NCBI GenBank assembly: GCA_023411395.1
Contig: JAEYOV010000008.1
Coordinates: 1 to 62,194 of the forward strand
Direction: 5' to 3'
Source of the DNA: Bacillota bacterium
GTDB taxonomy: Bacteria; Bacillota; Clostridia; Christensenellales; Aristaeellaceae
DNA length: 62,194 nucleotides
Shown: piece after piece, positions 16,534 through 25,647 of the stretch
Layout of the letters: every line of letters starts with the position of its first letter
How positions within the stretch are numbered: position 1 is the first letter of the stretch
The notes under the pieces: model-generated
Told to the model about the DNA's origin: nothing
What the model saw: only the letters and a program-made list of their open reading frames with translations
Databases searched by the model: none
Translations under genes and position numbers: made by a program

Positions 16534-18278
16534 AGGGATTCCTTCGCCGCAAATCGGAGGGTAACAGCCTGCAAATGGTGATTACCGGCTTCTTCATGGG
16601 CGGGATGATCCTGCTGTTGCTGTTCGTAAGCGTCAGCATCGTCACGCGCCTTAGCCATATTCTGGAAGAAAACGCCATGTCCCGTACCCGCCAAACCGTG
16701 GACCAGGGCAATGCCAGCCTGGGCGTATACGTCAGCGGGATGCTGGAGACGATGGACTATCTTGGCAACCTGGTGGCCGTTTCGCCGGACGTTGCGCTTT
16801 CGGAGCTGAAGGAGGACATGGCTTTTCTGAAAAAGAGCCGCAAGGATGTGGCGGCCATGGCGCTGTTTTCCCCCCAGGGAGAGCTTCTTAATGGCACGGC
16901 GGGAGGCCTGTCGAAACCCGCCCCGGAGGTGATGGCCTACGGCTGGTTTCAAAAGGCCCAAAAGTCCGGCACCACCACGGTCTTCTTTTCCTCCCCCTAT
17001 GTGCAGAACATATTCGCCGGGCAGTACGCCTGGATCATCACCTTGAGCCGGGCGGTGGAGTACCGGCGCGACGGCCGGCGGGAGGTGGGCGTTTTGATGG
17101 CCGACTTCGCCTTCAGCGCCATTTCCAGCCTGTGCGAAAACATCAGCCTTGGCGAAAGCGGCTATGTGTATCTGGTGGATACCCAGACGGAGATCGTGTA
17201 CCACCCCCAGCAGCAATTGATCTACGCGGGGCTTAAAACGGAAAACCTCTCCGCCGTACGCGAGCAGGTGTTCGGCCGGTGCCGGGACGTGCTGGACGGC
17301 CGGGAGCGGCTGCTCACCATTACCACGGTGGATTATACCCGCTGGCGCATGGTGGGCGTGGCATACCTGGATGAGATCCTTTCCATCCAGCCGGAACTGT
17401 TCCGGGTGATGACCGCCATCCTGATCGCCGGGGCGCTGCTGGCCGTGGTGGTGGCCGTGCTTTCCGCCGTGCACGTGGCCACGCCCATCTTTCAACTGGA
17501 AAAGGTCATGGCCAAGGTGGAGGCGGGTAACCTGGATGTATGCATTCAGGAGCAGGGCTTCGCGGAAATCCGCTCATTAAGCCGCACGTTCAACCACATG
17601 CTCTCCCGCATCCGCCGGCTGATGGACCAAATCGTTCATGAGCAGGAGACAAAGCGCCTGCACGAATTAAACGCCCTGCAGGCCCAGATCAACCCCCACT
17701 TTCTGTACAACACCCTGGATTCCATCGTCTGGATGGAGGAGCGGGGCCGCAGCCGGGAGGCCATTGTCATGGTCACGGCCTTGGCGCGGCTTTTTCGGAT
17801 ATCCATCAGCAAGGGGCGCAGCATCATCACCGTCCGGGAAGAGCTTGAACACGTGCGCAACTACCTGATCATACAAAAAATGCGCTTCAAGAACAAGTTC
17901 GACTATACCATCACCGCCCAGGAAGAGACGCTGGATCTGCGCACCATCAAGCTCATCGTGCAGCCTATTGTGGAAAACGCCATCCAGCACGGGCTGGAGG
18001 AATATTCCGTGGACGAGGGGTTGGTTACGATCAGTTCTTACCTGGAGGGTGACGCCCTCGTCTTCCGCGTGCGGGACAACGGCGCCGGCATGGCGCCCCA
18101 GCAGGTGGAAAATATCCTCACCGCCCCCGCCGGGCGCTCGGGGATCGGCGTGAAGAACGTGCACGAGCGCATTCAGCTCACCTTTGGCAAGGAATACGGC
18201 CTCACCATTCACAGCGTACAGGACGAAGGCACCGAGGTATTGATCCGCCTGCCCAAACATCAGGAGGGGATGGAATGA
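16530..18278 (+). CDS. YesM-type sensor histidine kinase
   Basis: 582 residues. One transmembrane helix at about 15-40, an extracellular sensory domain of about 240 residues (Cache-like, with the conserved GESGYVYLVD segment), a second helix at about 290-315 and a HAMP linker. The cytoplasmic His_kinase domain has the phospho-acceptor histidine in QINPHFLYNTLDSI, and the GHKL ATPase domain has VQPIVENAIQHG and GIGVKNVHERI. It overlaps the regulator before it and the sugar-binding protein after it by four bases each. It probably senses an extracellular carbohydrate, perhaps through that binding protein. Confidence 0.93.
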   Translation: MKGFLRRKSEGNSLQMVITGFFMGGMILLLLFVSVSIVTRLSHILEENAMSRTRQTVDQGNASLGVYVSGMLETMDYLGNLVAVSPDVALSELKEDMAFLKKSRKDVAAMALFSPQGELLNGTAGGLSKPAPEVMAYGWFQKAQKSGTTTVFFSSPYVQNIFAGQYAWIITLSRAVEYRRDGRREVGVLMADFAFSAISSLCENISLGESGYVYLVDTQTEIVYHPQQQLIYAGLKTENLSAVREQVFGRCRDVLDGRERLLTITTVDYTRWRMVGVAYLDEILSIQPELFRVMTAILIAGALLAVVVAVLSAVHVATPIFQLEKVMAKVEAGNLDVCIQEQGFAEIRSLSRTFNHMLSRIRRLMDQIVHEQETKRLHELNALQAQINPHFLYNTLDSIVWMEERGRSREAIVMVTALARLFRISISKGRSIITVREELEHVRNYLIIQKMRFKNKFDYTITAQEETLDLRTIKLIVQPIVENAIQHGLEEYSVDEGLVTISSYLEGDALVFRVRDNGAGMAPQQVENILTAPAGRSGIGVKNVHERIQLTFGKEYGLTIHSVQDEGTEVLIRLPKHQEGME

Positions 18279-19240
18279 AAAAGCATGTGGTCGTTTCCGT
18301 CCTCTGCGCGGCGCTGGCAGCGCTGGCCCTGATATGGGGCCTGACGCCTGTGGTCAGCACCAGAACCCAGGTGGCGGGAGGAACGGTTACCCTTCTGCTG
18401 GATACCGACATCGGCGCCGGCGCGCTGCAAATGAAGCAGGGAGCCAAGCAGGCCGCCCGGGAGCAAAAGGTGGAGCTTCTGACCGCCACGGCGGATTATT
18501 CCGCCGACGCCGCGAAAAGCCAGGCGCAATGGATGATGCAGCTTATGGAACAGAACGTGCGCGCGCTGTTATTGGTGCCCGTGCAGGGCGCCGACCTGAG
18601 CGGGCCGCTTGCGGAGGCGGAGCGGCGCAAGGTGCCTGTTTTGTCGCTGGGAGAGACACCTATCTTAAACGGCACCGCCTGCACCATCAGCGCCAACCAT
18701 CAGGAGGCCGGCGCTTTGGCCGCCAAGGCACTGATAGACCGTTTGAAAAAGCCCGGCCGCGTGCTGCTCATCGTAGGGGATGCGGAGGATATGGCCGCGG
18801 GCCTTCGCAAATCGGGCGCGATGCCCATTCTTTCCGCGCAGCCGGATATACAGATCGTTACGGAAACGACGCTCACGGGAAGGACGGCCGACGATGTGCT
18901 GGCTATGCTTGCGGCAAACCCGAGCGTGAACGGCATCCTGGTACTCACCGGCGCGGGCACGGAAACCTGCGCTCTGGCCATGGGCCGCTCCCGGATGGAT
19001 ATCCCCCTGGTGGGCATGGATTGCGGACAGAACCGGAATTTGTACCTGGAAAGCGGGCAGGTGGACGCCATGGTGCTGGGCATGCCCTTTGCCATGGGGT
19101 ACTTGGGCGTGCAGTTTGCCATGCAGGCGCTGTCGGGTAAGGACATTCCCGATTGGTACTACACGGAAAGCCGCGTCATCGACAGGGAGAACATGTACCT
19201 TCCGGAAAACCAGAAGCTGGCGTTCCCGCTGCTGCAATAA
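18275..19240 (+). CDS. periplasmic-binding-like sugar sensor protein (Peripla_BP_4)
   Basis: 321 residues: a single N-terminal hydrophobic helix (about 5-25) without a lipobox, then a type I sugar-binding fold related to ribose/galactose-binding proteins (LLLDTDIGAG, ALLLVPVQGAD, ISANHQEAGALAAKALID, GRVLLIVGD, VNGILVLTGAG, IPLVGMDCG). The lack of a lipobox suggests a membrane-tethered sensor rather than a transporter lipoprotein. No ABC permease or ATPase follows. It overlaps the kinase gene by four bases, so it likely presents sugar to the kinase as an auxiliary receptor. That role is inferred from context. Confidence 0.8.
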   Translation: MKKHVVVSVLCAALAALALIWGLTPVVSTRTQVAGGTVTLLLDTDIGAGALQMKQGAKQAAREQKVELLTATADYSADAAKSQAQWMMQLMEQNVRALLLVPVQGADLSGPLAEAERRKVPVLSLGETPILNGTACTISANHQEAGALAAKALIDRLKKPGRVLLIVGDAEDMAAGLRKSGAMPILSAQPDIQIVTETTLTGRTADDVLAMLAANPSVNGILVLTGAGTETCALAMGRSRMDIPLVGMDCGQNRNLYLESGQVDAMVLGMPFAMGYLGVQFAMQALSGKDIPDWYYTESRVIDRENMYLPENQKLAFPLLQ

Positions 19241-19260
19241 TCATTGATACGGAGGATGGC

Positions 19261-19836
19261 ATGATGGCATATACGGTAAAGCCTCTTGGCCCGGAGCTTG
19301 GCCAAACGTTTGTGGATTACCTCGGCTCCCTGGACTTTCACCACGCGCCACACTGGTCCACGTGCTTCTGCCGCTTCTACTACACCGACTGCAGCCAAGA
19401 GGAATGGCAAAACCGCACCGGGGAGCAAAACGCCAAAGAGGCGCTGCAAATGATAAGCGATGGGCGCATGCACGGGTATCTGGCCTTTGACAGGGATACA
19501 TGCATCGGCTGGTGCTGCGCCGACGACGCGAAACGGTTCATCCGCCTGAAGGAGGATACGCAGCCCGTCATCGAAGGGAAGAAGGTGGGTTCCATCCTCT
19601 GCTACGTGATCCGCCCGGAATACAGGGGCCAGGGCGTGGCGCGGCTTCTGCTCAGGAAAGCGGTGGAGGATTTCAGGGAAGCGGGCTTTGACGCCGTGCT
19701 CACCCTGCCCGTGGACATCAAGGACGACATGGAAAAGCGCTACCGGGGCACGCTGCACATGTATGAGGAATTGGGCTTTGAAAAAATACAGCAGCACGGC
19801 GCCCTTAGCGTGATGTGGCTGGATCTGAAAGCATGA
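19261..19836 (+). CDS. GNAT-family N-acetyltransferase
   Basis: 191 residues with the GNAT fold: acetyl-CoA-binding segment YVIRPEYRGQGVARLLL, the preceding strand GSILCYV, and a terminal strand LGFEKIQQHGALSVMWLDL. The N-terminal half carries an unusual cluster of cysteines and aromatic residues (STCFCRFYYTD, GWCCADDA). The substrate cannot be predicted. GGAGG at 19251-19255 serves ATG 19261 or the ATG one codon later. It follows the sugar sensor by 20 bases and overlaps the next gene by four bases, so it may be transcribed with both. Confidence 0.82.
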   Translation: MMAYTVKPLGPELGQTFVDYLGSLDFHHAPHWSTCFCRFYYTDCSQEEWQNRTGEQNAKEALQMISDGRMHGYLAFDRDTCIGWCCADDAKRFIRLKEDTQPVIEGKKVGSILCYVIRPEYRGQGVARLLLRKAVEDFREAGFDAVLTLPVDIKDDMEKRYRGTLHMYEELGFEKIQQHGALSVMWLDLKA

Positions 19837-20918
19837 CGGAATGTTTTGATGTGGCCGTCATCGGCCTTGGCCCGGCGGGCGCGACACTGGCCCGGCTGCT
19901 GGCCCCCCGCTTCCGCGTTTTCGCGCTTGACGGCCAGCCCATGAAAGGAGAAAAGCCCTGCGGCGGCCTGCTGGCTCCGGACGCGCAAAAGGCGCTGGCC
20001 GGGCTGCGGCTTACGCTGCCCAAGGATATTCTGGTCAATCCTCAGATTTTTGCCGTCAAGACCATCGATGTCACAAAAAAGCGCATACGGTATTATTCGC
20101 GCTCCTATGTGAACCTGGACCGGCATAAATTTGACCGGTGGCTGGTATCGCTGATCCCCGATAAGGCGCAGGTTGCGGCAGGCGTTTTGCGCGCCATCCG
20201 GCACGAGGACGGATGGTACCGCATTGCCTATACGCTGAAGGACGGCGGGCGGGGGGAGGTGTCCGCCCGGTATCTTGTGGGCGCGGACGGCGCCAATTCC
20301 ATTGTCCGGCGAACCTTTTTCCCAAAGCGGAAGATGCAAAACTTTGTGGCCATTCAGCAGTGGTTCCGCCTTCATGAGGGCAACCCTTTTTATTCCTGTG
20401 TGTTTGACAAGGACACCGCCGGGCTTTGCTCCTGGTCCATCGCCAAGGACGGCGTCCTTCTTTTCGGCGGAGCCTATCTGCCAAAAAACTGCCGCAAAAG
20501 CTTTGAAAGACAGAAGGAAGCGCTGGCGCCCTTTGGTTTTTCCTTTGGAACGCCCCTGAAAACGGAAAGCTGCCTGGTGCTGCGGCCACGGGCGTTTCAA
20601 CGCTTTTGCACCGGGCAGGGCAACATGTTCCTGGTGGGCGAAGCGGCAGGGTTTGTAAGCCCCAGTTCCCTGGAGGGCATCAGCTGGGCCTTGAATAGCG
20701 CTGTCTGCCTCGCCAAGGCACTTTGTTTAGGCACGGCAAATCCGCAAAGAGCCTACCGCCGGGAAACGCGGAGATTGCGTTTGCGCCTGTTTTTCAAAGC
20801 GCTGAAATGCCCGTTCCTGTATCATCCGGTCCTTAGGTCGCTGGTGATGGCAAGCGGCCTGCAATCCATTAATCTTGTGGAAGCGCCGGTGGAGGAAATA
20901 AGCAGCCCCGGCTTTTGA
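19833..20918 (+). CDS. FAD-dependent oxidoreductase, geranylgeranyl-reductase-like
   Basis: 361 residues. The N-terminal dinucleotide motif is VIGLGPAGATLARLL, followed by EKPCGGLL (the P-x-x-CGG motif of the geranylgeranyl reductase group), GADGANSIVRR in the middle and the GEAAGFVSPSSLEGISWAL motif binding FAD phosphate. The start at 19833 overlaps the GNAT stop as ATGA. Members reduce isoprenoid double bonds or hydroxylate aromatics; the substrate is unknown. The C-terminus is basic and hydrophobic, possibly membrane-associating. Followed 16 bases later by a Fe-S protein gene, so redox coupling between the two is plausible. Confidence 0.8.
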   Translation: MTECFDVAVIGLGPAGATLARLLAPRFRVFALDGQPMKGEKPCGGLLAPDAQKALAGLRLTLPKDILVNPQIFAVKTIDVTKKRIRYYSRSYVNLDRHKFDRWLVSLIPDKAQVAAGVLRAIRHEDGWYRIAYTLKDGGRGEVSARYLVGADGANSIVRRTFFPKRKMQNFVAIQQWFRLHEGNPFYSCVFDKDTAGLCSWSIAKDGVLLFGGAYLPKNCRKSFERQKEALAPFGFSFGTPLKTESCLVLRPRAFQRFCTGQGNMFLVGEAAGFVSPSSLEGISWALNSAVCLAKALCLGTANPQRAYRRETRRLRLRLFFKALKCPFLYHPVLRSLVMASGLQSINLVEAPVEEISSPGF

Positions 20919-20934
20919 TGCGGAGGTGTATGCC

Positions 20935-21645
20935 ATGAATGCGTTGTCCAAAGAGCTTTGCGGTTTTCTTATCGATAAGGGCGCGGCCCTGTGCGGCTTT
21001 GGAGACCTTGGCGGTGTTGTGGACGGTGATTTGCGCCGCGGCGTATCCGTGGCGGTGGCTTTGCCGCCGGATGTGCTGCTGTCTATTGCCGGCGGCCCCA
21101 GCAGAATTTACTTTGACGCGTACCATGGCATCAACGCAAAGCTGGATGAACTGGTATCGGCAGGGGCGGACTACCTGAAGGAACGGGGCTACCGCGCCCA
21201 CGCCCAGACCCGGGCGAACGTGAAGGAGCACGAAGGGTACCGCACCGCCCTGCCCCATAAAACCGTGGCTACCAGGGCCGGCCTTGGCTGGATCGGCAAA
21301 AGCGCGCTGCTTGTAACCCGCGAATTCGGCCCGGCCATAAGGCTTTCCTCCCTTTTGACCGATGCGCCTCTTTCGGTGGGTGAACCGATCAACAAGTCAC
21401 AATGCGGAAATTGCACCGCCTGCATGGACCACTGTCCCGGCAAGGCCATTACGGGCAAACTGTGGGATGTGGCCATGGACCGCGACGAATTCTTTGACGC
21501 CGCCGCCTGCCGCAAGGCGGCCAGGGCGCTGTCCAAAAAGCGGCTGAATGAAGAAATATCCCTGTGCGGCAAATGCATTGTGGTTTGCCCGTATACCAAG
21601 CGGTATATACAGCACTTTACAGGGAACAGGCAGGATTTGTTGTAA
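20935..21645 (+). CDS. double [4Fe-4S] protein related to epoxyqueuosine reductase
   Basis: 236 residues. The central part (VATRAGLGWIGKSALLVTREFGPAIRLSSLLTD) is the QueG-like signature, followed by two ferredoxin clusters, CGNCTACMDHCPGKAI and CGKCIVVCPYTKRY. It is shorter than true QueG (normally above 300 residues) and lacks its C-terminal HEAT region, so it is more likely one of the small QueG-like reductases of anaerobes than the tRNA enzyme. The start at 20935 has GGAGG at 20922-20926; the GTG at 20926 overlaps that signal and is rejected. Probably in one transcript with the FAD protein upstream. Confidence 0.8.
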   Translation: MNALSKELCGFLIDKGAALCGFGDLGGVVDGDLRRGVSVAVALPPDVLLSIAGGPSRIYFDAYHGINAKLDELVSAGADYLKERGYRAHAQTRANVKEHEGYRTALPHKTVATRAGLGWIGKSALLVTREFGPAIRLSSLLTDAPLSVGEPINKSQCGNCTACMDHCPGKAITGKLWDVAMDRDEFFDAAACRKAARALSKKRLNEEISLCGKCIVVCPYTKRYIQHFTGNRQDLL

Positions 21646-21710
21646 AAACAACACCATATTTCCGTGAACCAGGGTATACTATCGACAAGCAATGCGAAGG
21701 AGGCATTTTC

Positions 21711-22904
21711 ATGGGCAAAACGCTTACACAAAAAGTGACCTGGGTGGGCAAGGTGGATTGGGAACTGAAACGGTTCCATGGGGAGGAATACTCCACATGG
21801 AAGGGTTCCTCCTACAACTCATATCTTGTGCGGGATGAAAAGACGGCGCTCATCGACACGGTGTGGCAGTCCTTTGACAAGGAATTCGTATCCCGCTTAA
21901 AGCAGGAGATCAGCTTAAGTGATATTGATTACATCGTCATCAACCACGGGGAAATTGACCACAGCGGCGCGCTGCCGGAATTGATGCGCGCTATCCCAGA
22001 CAAGCCCATCTACTGTACTGCCAATGCCGTGAAGTCTTTGAAGGGCCATTACCATGAGGATTGGCGCTTCGTGCCCATGAAAACGGGGGATACGCTTTCA
22101 TTGGGTTCCGTGTCCTTGGTGTTTGTGGAAGCGCCTATGCTCCATTGGCCGGATTCCATGTTTACCTACCTGACAGGGGAGAACATCCTCTTTTCCAACG
22201 ACGCCTTCGGCCAGCATTACGCCACCGAGTCGCTGTACAACGACGCGGTGGACCAGGCGGAGCTTTTCGGCGAGGCCATCAAGTATTACGCCAACATCCT
22301 GACGCCTTTTTCACCCCTGGTGACGAAAAAGATCAAGGAGGTCTTGGGCCTGTCTCTGCCGGTTGATATGATCTGCCCAAGCCATGGCGTGATCTGGAAA
22401 GACAATCCCGTGCAAATCGTGGAGCAGTATATGAAGTGGGCCGACAACTATCAGGAAAATCAAATCACCCTGATCTACGATACCATGTGGAATGCCACCA
22501 GAAAAATGGCGGAGGCCATCGCCGCTGGCATCAGGGACAGGGATGATGCTGTTACCGTCAAGCTGATGCACGCCTCCAAGGAGGACAAAAACGACATCAT
22601 CACCCAGGTGTTCCGCTCCAAGGCTGTTTTGCTGGGCTCGTCCACCATCAACAATGGCTATCTGTCCGCCCTGGGCGGACTGCTGGAAATGATGCGCGGC
22701 CTGAAATTTCAAAACAAGAAGGCGGCGGCCTTCGGCAGCTACGGCTGGAGCGGCGAGGCGGTGAAGATGCTGAACAAGGGCCTTTCAGAAGCGGGGTTTG
22801 CGCTTATAAATGACGGGCTGCGCGCCATGTGGGTGCCGGACGAAAAGTCGTTGGATTTGTGCTTTTCCTTTGGGCAGGAGATTGCCGCCGGTGTCCGGGA
22901 CTAA
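21711..22904 (+). CDS. fprA: flavodiiron protein (FprA-type A-type flavoprotein)
   Basis: 397 residues. The N-terminal metallo-beta-lactamase-like domain holds the diiron site: NHGEIDHSGALPEL (H-x-E-x-D-H), H in APMLHWPDSM, D in FSNDAFGQHYA and H in CPSHGVIW. The C-terminal flavodoxin domain (about 250-397, starting ITLIYDTMWNATRKMAEAI) binds FMN. Such proteins reduce O2 to water and/or NO to N2O and protect strict anaerobes. AAGGAGG precedes ATG 21711; the longer frame from 21564 reads over the Fe-S gene and is rejected. A good terminator follows. Confidence 0.94.
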   Translation: MGKTLTQKVTWVGKVDWELKRFHGEEYSTWKGSSYNSYLVRDEKTALIDTVWQSFDKEFVSRLKQEISLSDIDYIVINHGEIDHSGALPELMRAIPDKPIYCTANAVKSLKGHYHEDWRFVPMKTGDTLSLGSVSLVFVEAPMLHWPDSMFTYLTGENILFSNDAFGQHYATESLYNDAVDQAELFGEAIKYYANILTPFSPLVTKKIKEVLGLSLPVDMICPSHGVIWKDNPVQIVEQYMKWADNYQENQITLIYDTMWNATRKMAEAIAAGIRDRDDAVTVKLMHASKEDKNDIITQVFRSKAVLLGSSTINNGYLSALGGLLEMMRGLKFQNKKAAAFGSYGWSGEAVKMLNKGLSEAGFALINDGLRAMWVPDEKSLDLCFSFGQEIAAGVRD

Positions 22905-22914
22905 GCGAATCGAT

Positions 22915-22957
22915 GCCGCCTCCCTCTGCTGCATGCGGGCGGGAGGCGGCTTTTTTG
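22915..22957 (+). terminator. terminator after the flavodiiron gene
   Basis: A 10-base stem GCCGCCTCCC/GGGAGGCGGC (22915-22924 and 22941-22950) followed directly by TTTTTTG. Confidence 0.92.
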
Positions 22958-23033
22958 TTGCCTTACCCCTTGTCAGACGCACCGTGATATGGTGTATAAT
23001 GGGATATCACAGATGTGTAAAGGGGGATAGCCA

Positions 23034-23564
23034 TTGATTCTTTCGGGAAAAGAGATACAAAGGTGCCTGGGCAGAGAAATCATCATTGAGCCCTTTCAAG
23101 AAAGCAGGCTCAACCCCAACAGCTACAACCTCACGCTGCATCGTACACTGCTTACTTATGACAATGCCGTGCTGGACATGAAAAAACCCAACACGGCAAG
23201 TGAACTTCAGATACCTGACAGCGGGCTTGTCCTCTCCCCGGGCCGGCTGTATCTTGGCCGGACCAATGAATATACGAAAACGGAAAAATATGTGCCAATG
23301 CTGGAGGGACGCTCCTCCATCGGCCGGCTGGGCCTATTCGTTCATGTTACCGCAGGCTTTGGGGATGTGGGCTTTGCAGGCTATTGGACGCTGGAAATGT
23401 TCTGCGTACAGCCAATCGTCATCTATCCGGAGGTTGAAATCTGCCAGATCTATTACCATGCCATCCAGGGAGATTACGTTCCCTACAAAAGCGGGAAGTA
23501 TCAGAACAATACAGGCATACAGCCCAGCCTTTTGTACCGGGATTTTGACGGGGAAGAAAAATAA
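23034..23564 (+). CDS. dcd: dCTP deaminase (Dcd/DUT family)
   Basis: 176 residues. Deaminates dCTP to dUTP (or, in bifunctional forms, to dUMP) for thymidylate synthesis. Family hallmarks are NPNSYNLTLH, LEGRSSIGRLGLFVH and TAGFGDVGFAGYWTLE, which contains the catalytic glutamate. Bifunctional activity cannot be decided by eye. Translation begins with TTG at 23034 behind AGGGGGAT; no ATG in frame fits. A TATAAT at 22995-23000 supplies a likely -10. The next gene begins 17 bases after its stop, probably in one operon. Confidence 0.93.
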   Translation: MILSGKEIQRCLGREIIIEPFQESRLNPNSYNLTLHRTLLTYDNAVLDMKKPNTASELQIPDSGLVLSPGRLYLGRTNEYTKTEKYVPMLEGRSSIGRLGLFVHVTAGFGDVGFAGYWTLEMFCVQPIVIYPEVEICQIYYHAIQGDYVPYKSGKYQNNTGIQPSLLYRDFDGEEK

Positions 23565-23581
23565 ATCATCGGAGGTCTTTT

Positions 23582-24205
23582 ATGAAGGTTCTGCTCATCA
23601 ACGGAAGCCCAAGGAAAGCTGGCTGCACCTACACCGCTTTGAGCGAAGTGGAAAAAACCCTCCGGGAGGAGGGAATGGAAACGGAAATCGTACACATCGG
23701 CACAGACCCCATCCGGGGCTGCACCGCCTGCGGCCACTGCTACACCGGCCCCGACCGCTGCGTGTTTGACGATGACGCCGTCAACCGCATCCTGGAAAAG
23801 GCGGAAAAGGCCGACGCGTTCGTCTTTGGCTCGCCCGTCTACTACGCCTCCGCCAACGGGGCCCTGATCGCGCTCATGGACCGGCTGTTCTACGCCGGCG
23901 ACTGCTTTAGGTACAAGCCCGGCGCCTGCGTTGTCTCCGCCCGCCGGGCCGGCACCACCGCCGCGCTGGACCAGATGCTCAAATACCTCACCATTTCCAA
24001 CATGATGGTGGTGGGTTCGCAGTACTGGGCCATGGTCCACGGAAACAAACCCGAGCAGGTACGGGAGGATTCGGAGGGGCTGCAAACCATGCGCGTCCTG
24101 GGCCGGAACATGGCCTGGCTTTTGAAGTGCATCGAAGCCGGAAAGCAGGCGGGCGTGGCGCTTCCCGAAACGGAAGCAAGGCTGAGGACGAATTTCATCC
24201 GCTAA
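23582..24205 (+). CDS. flavodoxin-like NAD(P)H-dependent FMN reductase
   Basis: 207 residues with the FMN_red/flavodoxin_2 fold. INGSPRKAGCTYTAL binds the FMN phosphate, and GSPVYYASANGALIALMDR and the RRAGTTAALDQ segment surround the isoalloxazine. A cysteine set, GCTACGHCY, is typical of the iron-sulfur flavoprotein relatives of anaerobes, but the full Fe-S spacing is not met, so the cluster is uncertain. GGAGG lies before the start. It shares an operon with dcd and ends at a bidirectional terminator. Substrate unknown. Confidence 0.87.
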   Translation: MKVLLINGSPRKAGCTYTALSEVEKTLREEGMETEIVHIGTDPIRGCTACGHCYTGPDRCVFDDDAVNRILEKAEKADAFVFGSPVYYASANGALIALMDRLFYAGDCFRYKPGACVVSARRAGTTAALDQMLKYLTISNMMVVGSQYWAMVHGNKPEQVREDSEGLQTMRVLGRNMAWLLKCIEAGKQAGVALPETEARLRTNFIR

Positions 24206-24234
24206 CAAACAAATGGTATCCCTTATAAAAATGC

Positions 24235-24264
24235 GGGCGGCCCGGGCTACGGGCCGCCCCTTTT
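24235..24264. terminator. bidirectional terminator
   Basis: Stem GGGCGGCCCG (24235-24244) with CGGGCCGCCC (24250-24259), then CTTTT on the plus strand and ATTTTTAT on the minus strand. It separates convergent genes. Confidence 0.9.
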
Positions 24265-24276
24265 GCTGTACTTTTG

Positions 24277-25572
24277 TTATGCATCCAGGCTTCGCATAGA
24301 TGCGCTTTTCAAACCGGCCAGGCTGGAGAAAAGGCCAATGATCCCTGTGATCAGGAACATCACCGCCATGCCTGCGCCTTTGCCCGTGCCTACCAGGCGG
24401 GACAGGAAGTGAGATAGGTTTGTGCTGCCGGCCATAAAGGGCTCGAATACATTGTCCGCCAGAAACCCGCCCAGGAAAAGGCCCAGGGGGATGGTGCAGT
24501 ACTGGATGGTATCCCGGGTGGAAAACACACGGCCCTGCAAAGCCGTGGGGACCTTGGTGCGCATCACAGTGGTGAGATTGGCATTCAAAAACGGCAGCGG
24601 TAAATTGCCCACAAATGCCGCGAATACCCATATAGGCACGTTCCTGCCCAACGCCCAGAGGAAATTGCAAAGTAAAAAGGATATGGCGCAGGATAAAAAG
24701 ATCACCCGCGTACGGCTTTTGAAAGGTTTCATCAGCGTTACCAGGAGGCTTCCTGCCAGCGTGCCCAGCCCCACGGCGGAGGAGACCATGGCCAGCGCCG
24801 CCTGATTATCGCCCGAGCGTTTCAGGACCATGGCGGGCAGTATGCCCAGCCCGGTCATATAGGCCAGCAGGTTGATAAAGGAAAAGAAAAGGATCATTTT
24901 CAGCACCGGGCCGTGCTTACGCAAAAAGCCCAAGCCCTGAAGGCAGCTTTTCCAGAACCTTTCTTTCTTTTCTTCCTTGTATGGCACTGCTGGAATCCGG
25001 ATGAAGAACCTGAGCGATAAAAAAGCAACTGCAAAGGTGGCCAAATCGATGGTGAGGATCGTTTTCAACCCACCCAGCGCAAGGATTGCCGCAGCCAGCG
25101 CGGGGGTTATCACCGTGACCAGGGAGCTGGAAAAAACCTGCAGCCCGCTGGCCCGCAAATACTGCTCCCTGGGCGCAAGCAGACTCACCGCCACATAGGA
25201 GGCGGGGTATTGGAAGGCGTTCATGCAGCTGATGAGGAAATTGACGCCATACAGGTGCCAAAGCTGCAGTTGACCCGTTTCATGCAAAATGAAGACCGTC
25301 AGCGTGCCCATGGCAGCCGCAAGGTCGCTTGCCAGCATGATACGCTTTTTGTCCCACTTGTCGGCCAGCGTTCCGGCCACAAAACAGAAAATAACCGACG
25401 GCAGGTACGTGAAAAGCGACAGCAGCGCGATGCTGGTGGCCGTGCCTTGCTTGCCATACGCCCATAGGATGAGCGCAAAACTGGTCATGGCGCTGCCCAG
25501 CGAGGAAACAGACTGACCGGCCCAGAGGATCAGAAAGCTCCTTAAACCGGAAAATTTTTGTATAGCTTTCAT
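24277..25572 (-). CDS. MFS efflux transporter (DHA3-like)
   Basis: 431 residues with about twelve membrane helices. The loop between helices 2 and 3 carries GTLADKWDKKRIML, the MFS signature, and the N-terminus FLILWAGQSVSSLGSAMTSFALILW is typical of the macrolide-efflux (MefA/DHA3) branch. It likely exports a drug or metabolite by proton antiport. GAAGGGG lies upstream of the ATG at 25572. It stands alone, divergent from the CapA-like gene across about 330 bases. The substrate is unknown. Confidence 0.87.
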   Translation of the reverse strand: MKAIQKFSGLRSFLILWAGQSVSSLGSAMTSFALILWAYGKQGTATSIALLSLFTYLPSVIFCFVAGTLADKWDKKRIMLASDLAAAMGTLTVFILHETGQLQLWHLYGVNFLISCMNAFQYPASYVAVSLLAPREQYLRASGLQVFSSSLVTVITPALAAAILALGGLKTILTIDLATFAVAFLSLRFFIRIPAVPYKEEKKERFWKSCLQGLGFLRKHGPVLKMILFFSFINLLAYMTGLGILPAMVLKRSGDNQAALAMVSSAVGLGTLAGSLLVTLMKPFKSRTRVIFLSCAISFLLCNFLWALGRNVPIWVFAAFVGNLPLPFLNANLTTVMRTKVPTALQGRVFSTRDTIQYCTIPLGLFLGGFLADNVFEPFMAGSTNLSHFLSRLVGTGKGAGMAVMFLITGIIGLFSSLAGLKSASMRSLDA

Positions 25573-25647
25573 GGCTTTGCCCCTTCAAATCATTTTGTTG
25601 AATTGGAGTGATGCAAAGCCTGATTCGGACGGAAACCTATTATACCG

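Noticed and set aside
15469..17495. Two long minus-strand frames opposite the response regulator and kinase
   Set aside because: Antisense shadows in GC-rich coding DNA, rich in His, Gln and Gly, without starts or motifs.
20935..21645. Calling the Fe-S gene queG
   Set aside because: Too short and without the C-terminal HEAT region, so only a family relative.
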